From Oxalobacteraceae bacterium UBA4003 (GTDB taxonomy: Bacteria; Pseudomonadota; Gammaproteobacteria; Burkholderiales; Burkholderiaceae_D): DNA of 64,000 bases. The notes under the pieces were generated by a model. It saw only the letters and a list, made by a program, of their open reading frames with translations, was not told the DNA's origin and did not search any database. The DNA is taken from the NCBI GenBank assembly GCA_002384815.1, contig DGBN01000065.1, positions 130,273-194,272 of the forward strand, read 5' to 3'. Position numbers and translations under genes: made by a program. Positions 41,577 to 50,851 of the stretch are shown piece after piece. Within the stretch, counting starts at the first letter, position 1. Every line of letters starts with the position of its first letter.

Positions 41577-41861
41577 ATGCATATAAAATCAATCGCATTA
41601 ATGGCTGCTCTGCTTGGAAATGTTGCATTTTTGCAACCAGCAATGGCAAAGGAAACTCGCCTGGAAGCAAGGAAAAACCCTACGCTGAACAAGAGTGTCT
41701 CCAGCGTTGAAAGCCTTACCAAGTCGCAAGCCAAAGCTGCAAAAATGTTTCGTGTGGTAAATGATTTTGAAAAAATAGATGCCAATCGCGATGGTCGCGT
41801 GACACGCCATGAATTGCGCCTGTATGCGCTTTCCGCCCGACGCCATGTGCCCATGACCTGA
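41577..41861 (+). CDS. Secreted EF-hand calcium-binding protein
   Basis: A 94 aa protein with AAGGGG directly before ATG 41577. A signal peptide ends in PAMA. Near the C-terminus (about 68-80) a single canonical EF-hand loop reads DANRDGRVTRHEL, with Asp, Asn, Asp, Thr and Glu at the ligand positions. Probably a small periplasmic calcium-binding protein; the partner is unknown. The frame is also open upstream to 41505, without a better start. Confidence 0.75.
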   Translation: MHIKSIALMAALLGNVAFLQPAMAKETRLEARKNPTLNKSVSSVESLTKSQAKAAKMFRVVNDFEKIDANRDGRVTRHELRLYALSARRHVPMT

Positions 41862-42113
41862 TGCGCACCTGCGCATGCATGCCGCCACCCGAAAATACCT
41901 CCCCCCTGCTTCCCCTCGATTTTTCCGTCTTTCCTCTCTCTGCATTTCGGCGTCTGCACACCGTTGAAACGAGCACCACAAGTATCGTATTAAATTATCA
42001 ACAATTGAAAAATCGGTCGCCAGACCGCGCGTCTATGGCATGCTGGACGAGCATCACAATAATGAGCCGACAAGCGCATCCATGCGCACACGGCCGCCTT
42101 AGGGGAGCTCCAC

Positions 42114-43244
42114 ATGTTCTATTCTTTGCGCACATTGTTTGTCGGCCTGATTTTCGTCGTTTTTTTCTTCCCTGCCTACGCGGAAGATGGCGTGACCGAC
42201 ACCAGGATTTTGATAGGCCAGACAGTCGGCCTGACAGGCGCCATCGCCGGTCCGGTAAAAGAAATGAATGAAGGCGCCAACGCCTATCTCGCCAGCATCA
42301 ACAGCCGAGGCGGCGTCAATGGTCGCAATATCGAATTGCTGACACTGGATGACAAATTCGATGCCAAACTGGCCGCTACGAATGCAGAGTTGCTGATCAA
42401 GAAAGAGCGCGTATTTGCCCTGTTCCAGAATCGCGGCACACCGCTTACGGAAGCCATCACACCCATGCTGGCAGCCAACAAAATCCCGCTGATTGCCCCC
42501 AGTACCGGTGCGATGATTTTTCATGCACCCGTCAATCCGCTGCTGTTCAACGTACGCGCAAAATACCAGGATGAGGTGAGGAAAGGCGTCGAACATTTCA
42601 CCACCATAGGCTCAACCAGCATAGGCCTGCTACACGTAGACGATTCCTTTGGCAAGGATGGACTGGCGGGTTTCGTCAGTGCAATGAACGAGCGCAACAT
42701 GATTCCAGCCATCGTTGCCTCATTTCCTCGCGTCAAACCTGATTACGCGGCGACCGCCAATACCATCGTCAAGGCAAATCCGAATGCCTTGATCATCGTC
42801 AGCTCTTCTGCCCATACGATTGAAATCATCAAGACAATCCGCGCCAAAGGCAGCCTGGTGCAGATCATGACGCTATCGAACAATTCTTCGCAATCGTTCG
42901 TGCAAGAGCTTGGCCCTGTCGGCACTGGCGTGATCGTGTCGCAAATTACACCTGCCCCTAATTCGGTGACGACCGGTTTGGGCAAGGAATTCATGGCGCT
43001 TGCCAAGACCAACAATGTCACCGTGTCGTACGCTGCGATGGAAGGTTTCGTCGCAGCCAAGGTATTGGTCGAGGGACTGAAACGTGCAGGTCGCAATCTG
43101 ACGCGCGAGAGCTTCGTGCGTGCACTGGACTCTATCCAGAAATTCGATCTGGGCGGCGTGATGATCAGCTATACGTCTGCCGATCACACCGGCAGTGAAT
43201 TTGTCGAAATGACGATGATCAGTAATGGGCGTTTTATACGCTAA
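42114..43244 (+). CDS. ABC transporter substrate-binding protein (Peripla_BP_6), orphan
   Basis: A 376 aa periplasmic binding protein with signal peptide ending in PAYA. The LivK-like fold shows ILIGQTVGLTGAIAGPV, GANAYLASINSRGGVNGR, PLIAPSTGA and SIGLLHVDDSFGKDGL. Relatives bind amino acids, amides or aromatic acids. No permease or ATPase genes adjoin, so it either serves a distant transporter or acts as a sensor. GGGGAG lies upstream of ATG 42114. A truncated member of the same superfamily sits 5 kb away. Confidence 0.88.
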   Translation: MFYSLRTLFVGLIFVVFFFPAYAEDGVTDTRILIGQTVGLTGAIAGPVKEMNEGANAYLASINSRGGVNGRNIELLTLDDKFDAKLAATNAELLIKKERVFALFQNRGTPLTEAITPMLAANKIPLIAPSTGAMIFHAPVNPLLFNVRAKYQDEVRKGVEHFTTIGSTSIGLLHVDDSFGKDGLAGFVSAMNERNMIPAIVASFPRVKPDYAATANTIVKANPNALIIVSSSAHTIEIIKTIRAKGSLVQIMTLSNNSSQSFVQELGPVGTGVIVSQITPAPNSVTTGLGKEFMALAKTNNVTVSYAAMEGFVAAKVLVEGLKRAGRNLTRESFVRALDSIQKFDLGGVMISYTSADHTGSEFVEMTMISNGRFIR

Positions 43245-43262
43245 GCATCGTTTCCCAAAAGC

Positions 43263-44522
43263 TCACTGAATTGCAGGATCGCCAGAAGCCGGATCTTCTG
43301 CAATCGCTAGCGCCACGGCCTTTATCCGCGCAGTACGAATCGCCTCGGGAATACGCCTGGCTTGATCCGGATAACGCTGCTGCGTGAGCGCAGCAATCTC
43401 GCCGCCATTAACCGTTTGAGCAACGGCCAATGCCGATTGCAAATAAGCATTTTGCGGAAACGGTTTTTCGGCAAACCCGGTACGCCCGCGATGATCGCAT
43501 TCGGATGCCTGTAGCATGTCAATGAAACGTTGCGGCTTGCGGAAGGCATCGCAACGCTCGAACAAAGTCACGATGGTTGCTGCCCGCAACTCCAGCGCGC
43601 GACCGATATTACCGTGTTCACGCGCTGTCATGACCGACAGATCGCGGCAATCGCCGGGAATTTTCAGGCGTTGGCAAACCGCTTCTACCAGCTTCGTACC
43701 ATGCATCTCGTGGCCGTGATGGCGCGGCCACGACTCTGGCGGCGTCATGCCTTTACCAAGATCATGCAATAACGCAGCGCAGCGTATCGGTAAAGAAAGA
43801 TTTTGCTGTGCGGCGTAATCGACCACCATCATCACATGTTTGCCAGTATCGATTTCCGGATGATGCGCGGCCGGTTGCGGCACGCCCCACAAAATATCAA
43901 GCTCCGGCAAAATACGTTTCAAGGCACCGCAATCGCGCAATACGGCAAACATGTGCGATGGCTGCGTCTCCATCAAACCGCGTGCCAGTTCCTGCCAGAT
44001 ACGCTCAGGTACCAACGCATCGACTTCGCCTGCAGCGACCATCGCCTGCATCAATGCATTGGTTTCCATCGCCACCGAGAATTGCGGAAAGCGTGCGGCA
44101 AATCGCGCCACGCGCAGTATGCGTACGGGATCTTCTGCAAAGGCAGACGATACATGTCGAAAGATTTTTTGTTCGAGGTCGCGCCTGCCGTCAAAGGGAT
44201 CAACGATCCTGCCATCGGCATCTTTGGCCATCGCATTCACCGTCAGGTCGCGCCGGATCAAATCCTCTTCCAGCGTGACCCCGGCATCCGTGTGAAATAC
44301 GAAACCCTTGTATCCTGGCGCTGTCTTGCGTTCGGTGCGCGCCAGCGCATATTCTTCATGCGTGACCGGATGCAGGAATACCGGGAAATCCTTGCCGACC
44401 GGTGTGTAGTTCTGCGCGATCATTTGTTCGGGCGTTGCGCCGACCACCACGTAGTCGCGATCTTTGACCGCGACACCCAGCAATTCATCACGCACCGCGC
44501 CGCCTACAATATAGGTTTTCAT
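43263..44522 (-). CDS. cca: Multifunctional CCA tRNA nucleotidyltransferase
   Basis: Adds or repairs the 3' CCA of tRNAs. The 419 aa class II enzyme has nucleotidyltransferase motif VGGAVRDELLG (about 6-16), DRDYVVVG, RRDLTVNAMA and the ATP-selecting region EDPVRILRVARFAARF. The C-terminal HD domain (LLHDLGKG, about 247-254, with a preceding GKHVM) gives phosphatase and 2',3'-cyclic phosphodiesterase activity as in E. coli. The enzyme is not essential in species whose tRNA genes encode CCA, as the tRNA-Gln here does. Confidence 0.95.
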   Translation of the reverse strand: MKTYIVGGAVRDELLGVAVKDRDYVVVGATPEQMIAQNYTPVGKDFPVFLHPVTHEEYALARTERKTAPGYKGFVFHTDAGVTLEEDLIRRDLTVNAMAKDADGRIVDPFDGRRDLEQKIFRHVSSAFAEDPVRILRVARFAARFPQFSVAMETNALMQAMVAAGEVDALVPERIWQELARGLMETQPSHMFAVLRDCGALKRILPELDILWGVPQPAAHHPEIDTGKHVMMVVDYAAQQNLSLPIRCAALLHDLGKGMTPPESWPRHHGHEMHGTKLVEAVCQRLKIPGDCRDLSVMTAREHGNIGRALELRAATIVTLFERCDAFRKPQRFIDMLQASECDHRGRTGFAEKPFPQNAYLQSALAVAQTVNGGEIAALTQQRYPDQARRIPEAIRTARIKAVALAIAEDPASGDPAIQ

Positions 44523-44555
44523 TTCTAGAGAACTCGATCCAGGCTCAATCGGGAA

Positions 44556-45269
44556 TCAATCAGGATAGACATCGTATTTTTCAATGCGCGCGGTTTCAGC
44601 CAGAGCGCCGCTGATCCATTGCGCCACCGCCGGATGCGCCACCACCCGTTCAACGTAGGCATCGAGCGCCGGGCCCAGCACGACGTCATAGGTACGAAAA
44701 CGCATGACCACCGGTGCGAAATACGCATCGGCGATCGAAAAGTCACCGAACAAAAATTCGCTGGGGCCGGACAAGGCAAGGCAGGTTTCCCATATCTCGC
44801 TGATGCGTCCAATATCTGCCTGAGCGTCTATCGTGCGTCCCTTGCCGGGAAACCTTGCACGGATATTCATCCACATCGCAGAGCGCACACCGGTAAAACC
44901 GGAATGCATTTCTGCACAAATCGAACGGGCCAGTGCGCGTGCTGCCACATCTTCCGGCCACATTTTCTTTTCCGGAAACTGCTCTGCCAGATATTCGCAG
45001 ATCGCCAGCGAATCCCAGATCGTCATTTCGCCTGCAAGCAGGATAGGTACCCGGCCGGCGGACGAATAATGCGCAATCTGCAGCGCGGTATCCGCACGCG
45101 CGAGCAGCAGGGAAATCTCCTGGAATGGAATATTGAATGCCGTCATCACCACCCACGGACGCATGGACCAGGACGAATAATTCTTGTTGGCGATGACCAG
45201 TTTCAAACCGTTTTTCCCGGTGTTGTCTAGTGTTTGAGACAGCGCTGGATCAAGTTCTGTAGTTTGCAT
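44556..45269 (-). CDS. Glutathione S-transferase family protein
   Basis: A 237 aa protein with an N-terminal thioredoxin-like half containing KNYSSWSMRPWV (catalytic Ser position), GRVPIL (cis-Pro) and WDSLAICEYLAE (Glu-Ser glutathione contact). An all-helical C-terminal half has the N-capping FSIADAYFAPVV motif. It belongs to the zeta/YfcF-like group. Substrate is unknown. It precedes cca on the same strand with a 33-base gap. ATG at 45267-45269 is preferred over the TTG four codons upstream. Confidence 0.88.
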   Translation of the reverse strand: MQTTELDPALSQTLDNTGKNGLKLVIANKNYSSWSMRPWVVMTAFNIPFQEISLLLARADTALQIAHYSSAGRVPILLAGEMTIWDSLAICEYLAEQFPEKKMWPEDVAARALARSICAEMHSGFTGVRSAMWMNIRARFPGKGRTIDAQADIGRISEIWETCLALSGPSEFLFGDFSIADAYFAPVVMRFRTYDVVLGPALDAYVERVVAHPAVAQWISGALAETARIEKYDVYPD

Positions 45270-45346
45270 ACATCCCGTCAAGAGAAAATATTCTATCGAT
45301 GATGGTTTGAACCTGACATACGCGTCTGACGATCAACGTCGATTGA

Positions 45347-47296
45347 TCACGGCAAATCCGTCGGCACGAAAACAACCGGCGCCACATTTCCCAAACGTGC
45401 TTTCAGGGATTGCGGTTTACCCTCGAACATCGCGGCATAGTAAGTCGCATTGGACAATACTTTTTTCACGTAGTCGCGGGTTTCCGAAAACGGAATCGAC
45501 TCGGCAAAAATAGCCCCTTCGACCGGCCCTGCCAGAGTAGAGCGCCAGGTACGCGGACGTCCCGGCCCTGCATTGTAGGCGGCAGTCGCCAGCGTTTGCG
45601 AACCTTCCAGATCAGTCAGTACCATGTTCAGGTAACTGGTGCCGAGCAGAATATTGGTTTCGATTTCATTGACTCGACCCGGCGAAAAATCGCTCAATCC
45701 TATTTTCTTGGCGACATATCTTGCAGTCGCCGGCATCAATTGCATCAAGCCCGAAGCACCCACATGCGAGCGCGCATTCATGATGAAACGCGACTCCTGA
45801 CGTATCAAACCATAGACCCAGGCCATTTCCATGTCCTGACGCTGCGTAGTTGCCTGCATGATATCGCGATACGGCGTCGGAAAACGCTGGCCGAAATCAA
45901 ACTCGCTCTTGGTACGATCCGACGTATTGACCATGCGATCCAGTACATCACTGCGACGCGCGAATTCGGCAGCCGCCAGCAACTGCCTGTCATTCATCTT
46001 GCGCAATTCCCAGTTCCATTCGCGATAACCTTCAAAGCGCAAATCCAGATCGAAGAACTTGAGGGCACGACGGAAGCCGGCGTTGCTGGTCATGGGTGCA
46101 ATTTCTTCTTCAGTGGCTGGCAAGGCGCGCGCTGGAATCGTGATTTTCTGTCCCAGCTCCTCCAACGCCAGCTGACCGTAGAAACTGGTTTCCAGAGCAA
46201 TCGACTGGAAGCGTACATTCGCCGCCTCGGCCTTGCCCTCTTCACGCAAAGCGCGCGCCAGCCAGTAAACCCATGCAGCATCGTCACGCAAGGATGCCGG
46301 CATCGCTTCTATGCCGGCACTCACCAGTTTCCAGTCGCCCGCTCGCAAGGCAGCACGAATTTTCCATTGATGCGCCTCCAGAGACAGCGGCACATTGCCG
46401 GCCTTGCGCCAGTATTGCGTTGCTTCCGGCGCCAGCTTCATCGACGCCTGATAGGCGATCTGTCCCCAGGCGAATCCTTCCTGTTTTTTGCTCAGCAACA
46501 GAGTGTTATTCGACAGTATATCGGCCGCCTGCGCCGGATTGTTTCTGGCCATGCGTCCCAGCGCAATTACATACACTTCGTGCCGCACACGGCGAAAGCC
46601 GACGCCGCGCGCCACGACAGATGCGGGTTTTTCCATGGCTGCAACCAGAGAACCGTCTTCAATACCGGTCAGCGATACAAAGCGACGCACGTAATCGGTA
46701 GAACCCGTGTTCGATGCGAGGCGGATCTGCGCCCACAGATCATTTTCGTCAAACTGCTCGGTTTCCATCAGGGTCGTAATCAGCGCCATGCAACCTTCGC
46801 CAAAATCCTTGGGCACGTGCAGCAATGCACGCGCTTCGTCAGCTACCTTGATGCCCTTTGATGCCCTAGACATCAAGGCATAGCATTTCAGCTGCGTATC
46901 GTCGTTCAACTGAAATTGCGGATACTGTTCATCGAAAGCCAGCCACTCGCGCCGCTTGCCAAGTTCAAGCAACCAGTCGTTGCGCAGGCGATCCGCAATG
47001 GCGCTGCCGCTGTGGCGATTCAGGAAAACCATCACCTCACTTGCCGATGCGTCTTTCAGACGCGGTTTCAGCTGATAATATTCAACGTAGGATGGGATGG
47101 GATAATTGCCCAGATTCACTGCAATGTCACTGGCGCGCGCAGCATCATTACGCCGCGAGGCATCGCGCAATGCCAGAAAAGCATCGTCATCGCCGACAAA
47201 ACCGTTCGCGCGTTTTTGCGCATGCGCCGCCGGCAACAACAAGACTGCAGATACCGCGACCAGCAATATTCGAGAAAATAATTTATTCGAAAACAT
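45347..47296 (-). CDS. slt: Soluble lytic murein transglycosylase
   Basis: Cleaves peptidoglycan glycan strands with formation of 1,6-anhydro ends. The 649 aa periplasmic protein has a signal peptide ending in PAAHA and a long helical superhelix (about 30-450). The C-terminal SLT domain has catalytic Glu in LIRQESRF, then GASGLMQLMPATA and TAAYNAGPGRP. Its architecture fits Slt70. GAAGGG precedes the ATG at 47294-47296. Divergent from the cyclo-ligase gene with a 91-base gap. Confidence 0.93.
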   Translation of the reverse strand: MFSNKLFSRILLVAVSAVLLLPAAHAQKRANGFVGDDDAFLALRDASRRNDAARASDIAVNLGNYPIPSYVEYYQLKPRLKDASASEVMVFLNRHSGSAIADRLRNDWLLELGKRREWLAFDEQYPQFQLNDDTQLKCYALMSRASKGIKVADEARALLHVPKDFGEGCMALITTLMETEQFDENDLWAQIRLASNTGSTDYVRRFVSLTGIEDGSLVAAMEKPASVVARGVGFRRVRHEVYVIALGRMARNNPAQAADILSNNTLLLSKKQEGFAWGQIAYQASMKLAPEATQYWRKAGNVPLSLEAHQWKIRAALRAGDWKLVSAGIEAMPASLRDDAAWVYWLARALREEGKAEAANVRFQSIALETSFYGQLALEELGQKITIPARALPATEEEIAPMTSNAGFRRALKFFDLDLRFEGYREWNWELRKMNDRQLLAAAEFARRSDVLDRMVNTSDRTKSEFDFGQRFPTPYRDIMQATTQRQDMEMAWVYGLIRQESRFIMNARSHVGASGLMQLMPATARYVAKKIGLSDFSPGRVNEIETNILLGTSYLNMVLTDLEGSQTLATAAYNAGPGRPRTWRSTLAGPVEGAIFAESIPFSETRDYVKKVLSNATYYAAMFEGKPQSLKARLGNVAPVVFVPTDLP

Positions 47297-47387
47297 GAAT
47301 TCGGCAACCCTTCTTTTGACCCGCTTATACTGAACCGCAACGATAACTAGAATAGCACGCGACGCCACCGCATCCGTGTCTGTATAC

Positions 47388-47948
47388 ATGCAAAACAAGA
47401 CTGAATTACGCAAAACCCTGCTCGCATCACGCAATGCAGTCACGACCGAACAACGACGGCTTTGGGATCAGCAACTTGTCGAAAAAATCATGACATGGTG
47501 GTCCATCAAACGCCCCCATACCGTTGGTGTTTACTGGCCTATGCGCGGCGAATCTGATTTGAATGCCGCCTATGCAACACTCGCTGAACTAGGCGTGCAA
47601 CTCGCATTGCCCGTGGTTGTGAGTGATAAAGCACCATTAAAGTTCTGTGCATGGAGGCCGGGGGACCCCGTTATCCAAGACCGATACGGCGCAGCTGTAC
47701 CGGCAGACCAGCATATCGAACAGCAACCGCAGGCGCTGATCATCCCTTGCGTGGGTTTTAACAAGCATCGTTTTCGATTGGGTTATGGCGGCGGCTTTTA
47801 CGATAGGACCTTGGCATCTGTACCGCGCCCACATACGGTAGGCATCGCCTACGCCATTGCAGAAACCGTTTTTTCTGCCGATCCCTATGACGTTGCACTG
47901 GATATGGTAATGACGCCATCGATAACACTGGAGCAAGATCAGGCATAA
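47388..47948 (+). CDS. 5-formyltetrahydrofolate cyclo-ligase
   Basis: Converts 5-formyl-THF and ATP to 5,10-methenyl-THF, returning a storage folate to the one-carbon pool. The 186 aa protein has basic N-terminal KTELRKTLLASR, YWPMRGESDL, and the signature VGFNKHRFRLGYGGGFYDR (about 130-148). ATG 47388 is chosen; a GTG four codons upstream is in frame. Convergent with metF, also a folate enzyme, across a shared terminator. Confidence 0.93.
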   Translation: MQNKTELRKTLLASRNAVTTEQRRLWDQQLVEKIMTWWSIKRPHTVGVYWPMRGESDLNAAYATLAELGVQLALPVVVSDKAPLKFCAWRPGDPVIQDRYGAAVPADQHIEQQPQALIIPCVGFNKHRFRLGYGGGFYDRTLASVPRPHTVGIAYAIAETVFSADPYDVALDMVMTPSITLEQDQA

Positions 47949-47972
47949 AAAAAGCCGCATACGCGGCTTTTT
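47947..47972 (+). terminator. Bidirectional terminator between cyclo-ligase and metF
   Basis: Seven A, GCCGC, loop ATAC, GCGGC, five T; overlaps the stop codon of the cyclo-ligase gene and also serves metF. Confidence 0.9.
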
Positions 47973-47988
47973 CTTTGTGCCATCCAGC

Positions 47989-48840
47989 TTATTTCCGCGA
48001 CAGGTTCAAACGACTCCATATCGCATGCGTGGCGGCCGCCTGATTCAATGTATAGAAATGCAGGCCAGGTGCACCGCCTGCCAATAAACGCTCGCACAAA
48101 TCCGTCACTACATCCAGGCCGAAGGCGCGTATCGAATCGGTATCGTCGTTGTAACTGGCCAGTTTCAGTCGTATCCAGCGCGGAATTTCCGCGCCGCACA
48201 TATCCGAGAAGCGCATCAGCTGCGAATAGTTGGTGATAGGCATCACGCCAGCCGTCACCGGCACGTCTGCACCAGCCTTGCGCGCATCGTCCACAAAACG
48301 GAAATAGGCATCTGCATTGTAGAAATACTGCGTAATGGCTGAATCCGCACCAGCCTTGACCTTGCGTGCATAGCTGGCAATGTCGTCATTCGGCGACTTG
48401 GCCTGCGGATGCATTTCCGGATAAGCAGCGACTTCGATATGGAACCAGTCGCCCGTTTCCGCACGAATGAATTCCACCAGTTCGTTGGCGTAATGAAATT
48501 CGCTGGACGAGGCATCCATCGCCCCGTAACCGCTGGGCAGATCGCCGCGCAAGGCAACGATACGCTTGATCCCGTGCGATTTGTATTCCTGCAAAATCGC
48601 ACGCAGATTTTCACGCGAACTGCCCAGACAGGAAAGATGCGGCGCCGCATCGTGACCGGCACCACGGATTTCCAGTACCGTATCCAGCGTACCGTGTTGC
48701 GTCGAACCGCCGGCACCGAAGGTGACCGAAAAATACTTCGGATTCAGCTCGGCCAGTTTGGCGCACGTAACCCGCAGCTTCTCGACACCGATCGGCGTCT
48801 TGGGCGGGAAAAATTCTATGCTGAAGTTTTGTTGTGTCAT
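47989..48840 (-). CDS. metF: 5,10-methylenetetrahydrofolate reductase
   Basis: FAD enzyme producing 5-methyl-THF for methionine synthesis. The 283 aa protein has FSIEFFPPKTP with the catalytic Glu, VTFGAGGSTQ, IVALRGDLP, HIEVAAYPEMHP and QYFYNADAYFRF. Its ATG overlaps the stop of the upstream holin-like gene as ATGA, so the ahcY-holin-metF genes form one operon behind the SAH riboswitch. The product feeds remethylation of the homocysteine released by AhcY. Confidence 0.96.
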   Translation of the reverse strand: MTQQNFSIEFFPPKTPIGVEKLRVTCAKLAELNPKYFSVTFGAGGSTQHGTLDTVLEIRGAGHDAAPHLSCLGSSRENLRAILQEYKSHGIKRIVALRGDLPSGYGAMDASSSEFHYANELVEFIRAETGDWFHIEVAAYPEMHPQAKSPNDDIASYARKVKAGADSAITQYFYNADAYFRFVDDARKAGADVPVTAGVMPITNYSQLMRFSDMCGAEIPRWIRLKLASYNDDTDSIRAFGLDVVTDLCERLLAGGAPGLHFYTLNQAAATHAIWSRLNLSRK

Positions 48841-49181
48841 GGTTCTTGGAGTAAGAGCGAGGACAATATCCACGAGATGATGCTGTACAGGATCGCGCCG
48901 CCGAATGCCGACCAGAAACCAGCGACATGGAAGCCGCCCACCAATTGCGATACGCCCCAGAACATCAGCGCATTGATCACAAAGATGAATAATCCCAGCG
49001 TCAGCAAGGTGACCGGCAATGTAAGCAAGACCAGCACAGGCCGGATCAGTGTATTGACCAGACCCAGCACCAGCGCTGCAATGAGCGCCGTACTTACGTT
49101 ATCGACCCTGATCGACGTCATCAGATAAGGAAGCGCAAACAGCGCCGCCGCATTGATCACCCAGATTAACAATAAGCGCAT
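48837..49181 (-). CDS. Phage holin family IV-like membrane protein
   Basis: A 114 aa protein with four hydrophobic helices and the family motifs FVINALMFWGVSQLV, LGLVNTLIRPVLVLLTLPVTLLT and GAILYSIISWILSSL. Despite the family name there is no phage context; such genes regularly sit between ahcY and metF in Burkholderiales. Function unknown. GAGGAG precedes the ATG at 49179-49181, and the gene is coupled to metF by ATGA. An 8-bp hairpin (CCGCTTCA 49214-49221 / TGAAGCGG 49233-49240) separates it from ahcY. Confidence 0.88.
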   Translation of the reverse strand: MRLLLIWVINAAALFALPYLMTSIRVDNVSTALIAALVLGLVNTLIRPVLVLLTLPVTLLTLGLFIFVINALMFWGVSQLVGGFHVAGFWSAFGGAILYSIISWILSSLLLQEP

Positions 49182-49300
49182 GTGATTTCTCCTCAATCAA
49201 CTACAGGAAATCGCCGCTTCACTGATACATCATGAAGCGGCCCGGCTACTTCTGTCTAACACCTGCTCGATATACTGCGACGCTGCCACGCGCCACTTGC

Positions 49301-50740
49301 TTAATAACGATAGTGCTCTGGCTTGTAAGGGCCGGTTTTTTGCACGCCAATGTAATCGGCTTGCTCTGTCGTCAGAGTCGTCAACTGCGAATTGAGTTTT
49401 TTCAATTGCAGGCGCGCCACTTTTTCATCCAGATGTTTCGGCAAGGTGTAGACGCCGACCGGGTAATTTTTCGTGTTCACATACAACTCGATCTGCGCGA
49501 TCGTCTGGTTCGCAAACGAGGAGCTCATCACGTACGAAGGATGGCCGGTACCGCAACCCAGATTCACCAGACGACCTTCAGCCAGCAGGATGATGCGTTT
49601 GCCGTCAGGGAAGATGATGTGATCAACTTGCGGCTTGATGTTTTCCCATGTGTATTGCTTCAACGCAGCGACTTCGATTTCATTGTCGAAGTGACCGATG
49701 TTGCAGACAATTGCCTGGTCTTTCATCTTGGCCATGTGGTCATGCGTGATGACGTGATAGTTACCGGTACAGGTAACGAAGATGTCGCCGTGTTCAGCAG
49801 CGTATTCCATCGTCACGACACGATAACCTTCCATCGCTGCCTGCAATGCGCAGATAGGATCGATTTCAGTCACCCAGACTTGTGCCGACAATGCGCGCAT
49901 CGCTTGCGCCGAACCTTTGCCGACGTCACCATAACCGGCGATGACCGCAACTTTACCGGCGATCATGACGTCAGTTGCACGCTTGATGCCATCAACCAGC
50001 GATTCGCGACAGCCGTACAGATTGTCGAACTTGGATTTGGTAACGGAATCGTTGACGTTGATCGCTGGGAAAGCCAGTTTGCCTTCCTTGTGCATTTGAT
50101 ACAAACGATGCACGCCGGTAGTGGTTTCTTCGGTCACGCCGAGGATTTGCGGCAGGCGTTTCGAGTACCAGCTAGCGTCCACTGCCAGATGTTTCTTGAT
50201 CGAATTGAACAGGCAGATTTCTTCTTCCGAACCTGGATTATTCAAGACCAATGCGTCTTTTTCTGCACGGGTGCCGAGGTGCAACAGCAAGGTTGCGTCG
50301 CCGCCATCATCCAGAATCATGTTGGAATAAACCGGCGCGCCTTGGGCGTCGTTCGGCCATTCGAAAATGCGGTGCGTATATTCCCAGTAGTCGTCCAGCG
50401 TTTCGCCTTTGACCGCGAACACCGGCGTACCGGCAGCAGCGATGGCTGCAGCAGCGTGATCCTGTGTCGAATAGATGTTGCACGATGCCCAGCGTACGTT
50501 GGCGCCCAGCGCTTCCAGGGTCTGGATCAGCACGGCGGTTTGAATCGTCATGTGGATGGAACCGGTGATACGCGCACCCTTCAATGGTTGCGCAGCAGCG
50601 AATTCTTCACGAATTGCCATCAAGCCAGGCATTTCGGTTTCTGCGATCTTGATCTCCTTGTCGCCCCAGGCAGACAGGGAAAGATCGGCGATGATGTAAT
50701 CGTTGAATTTGGTAGGGGTAGTCATAACTGCGGCGTTCAT
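49301..50740 (-). CDS. ahcY: S-adenosylhomocysteine hydrolase
   Basis: Splits SAH to adenosine and homocysteine, removing the inhibitor of methyltransferases. The 479 aa protein has GARITGSIHMT, NLYGCRESLVDGIKRAT, the NAD-binding VIAGYGDVGKGSAQ and a C-terminus PEHYRY, all diagnostic. It includes the 40-residue insertion found in many bacterial and plant enzymes. ATG at 50738-50740 follows AGGAGG; a GTG one codon earlier is in frame. Expression is expected to rise with SAH through the riboswitch in its leader. Confidence 0.97.
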   Translation of the reverse strand: MNAAVMTTPTKFNDYIIADLSLSAWGDKEIKIAETEMPGLMAIREEFAAAQPLKGARITGSIHMTIQTAVLIQTLEALGANVRWASCNIYSTQDHAAAAIAAAGTPVFAVKGETLDDYWEYTHRIFEWPNDAQGAPVYSNMILDDGGDATLLLHLGTRAEKDALVLNNPGSEEEICLFNSIKKHLAVDASWYSKRLPQILGVTEETTTGVHRLYQMHKEGKLAFPAINVNDSVTKSKFDNLYGCRESLVDGIKRATDVMIAGKVAVIAGYGDVGKGSAQAMRALSAQVWVTEIDPICALQAAMEGYRVVTMEYAAEHGDIFVTCTGNYHVITHDHMAKMKDQAIVCNIGHFDNEIEVAALKQYTWENIKPQVDHIIFPDGKRIILLAEGRLVNLGCGTGHPSYVMSSSFANQTIAQIELYVNTKNYPVGVYTLPKHLDEKVARLQLKKLNSQLTTLTTEQADYIGVQKTGPYKPEHYRY

Positions 50741-50770
50741 CACGCCCTCCTTTCGTTAGAAAAAAAGAAA

Positions 50771-50847
50771 CGTGAGCGCAGTTGCTATTACTGACCGCAT
50801 CAAGCCTGGCAGATCGAACGACCTGTCGCAACGCTCCTTGATGCGGG
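50771..50847 (-). promoter_or_regulatory. SAH riboswitch (ahcY leader)
   Basis: On the minus strand the leader reads as the SAH aptamer. The outer stem CGCATCAAG (50837-50845) pairs with CTTGATGCG (50796-50804). Inside it lie the conserved GGAGCGTTGCGAC and GCCAGGCTTG, and downstream GCAACTGCGCTCACG, whose CGCTC (50774-50779) pairs back to GAGCG (50832-50836). Order, spacing and core bases match the SAH riboswitch class known upstream of ahcY in beta- and gammaproteobacteria. A T-rich run follows and then the AGGAGG site. Confidence 0.93.
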
Positions 50848-50851
50848 TGCT

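Noticed and set aside
47297..47387. 6S RNA upstream of the 5-formyl-THF cyclo-ligase gene, as in gammaproteobacteria
   Set aside because: The gap is only 91 bases and holds no long bubble-and-stem structure; 6S RNA is about 180 bases.
48837..49181. Holin-like gene as evidence of a prophage
   Set aside because: No other phage genes are near, and the gene is part of the ahcY-metF operon.
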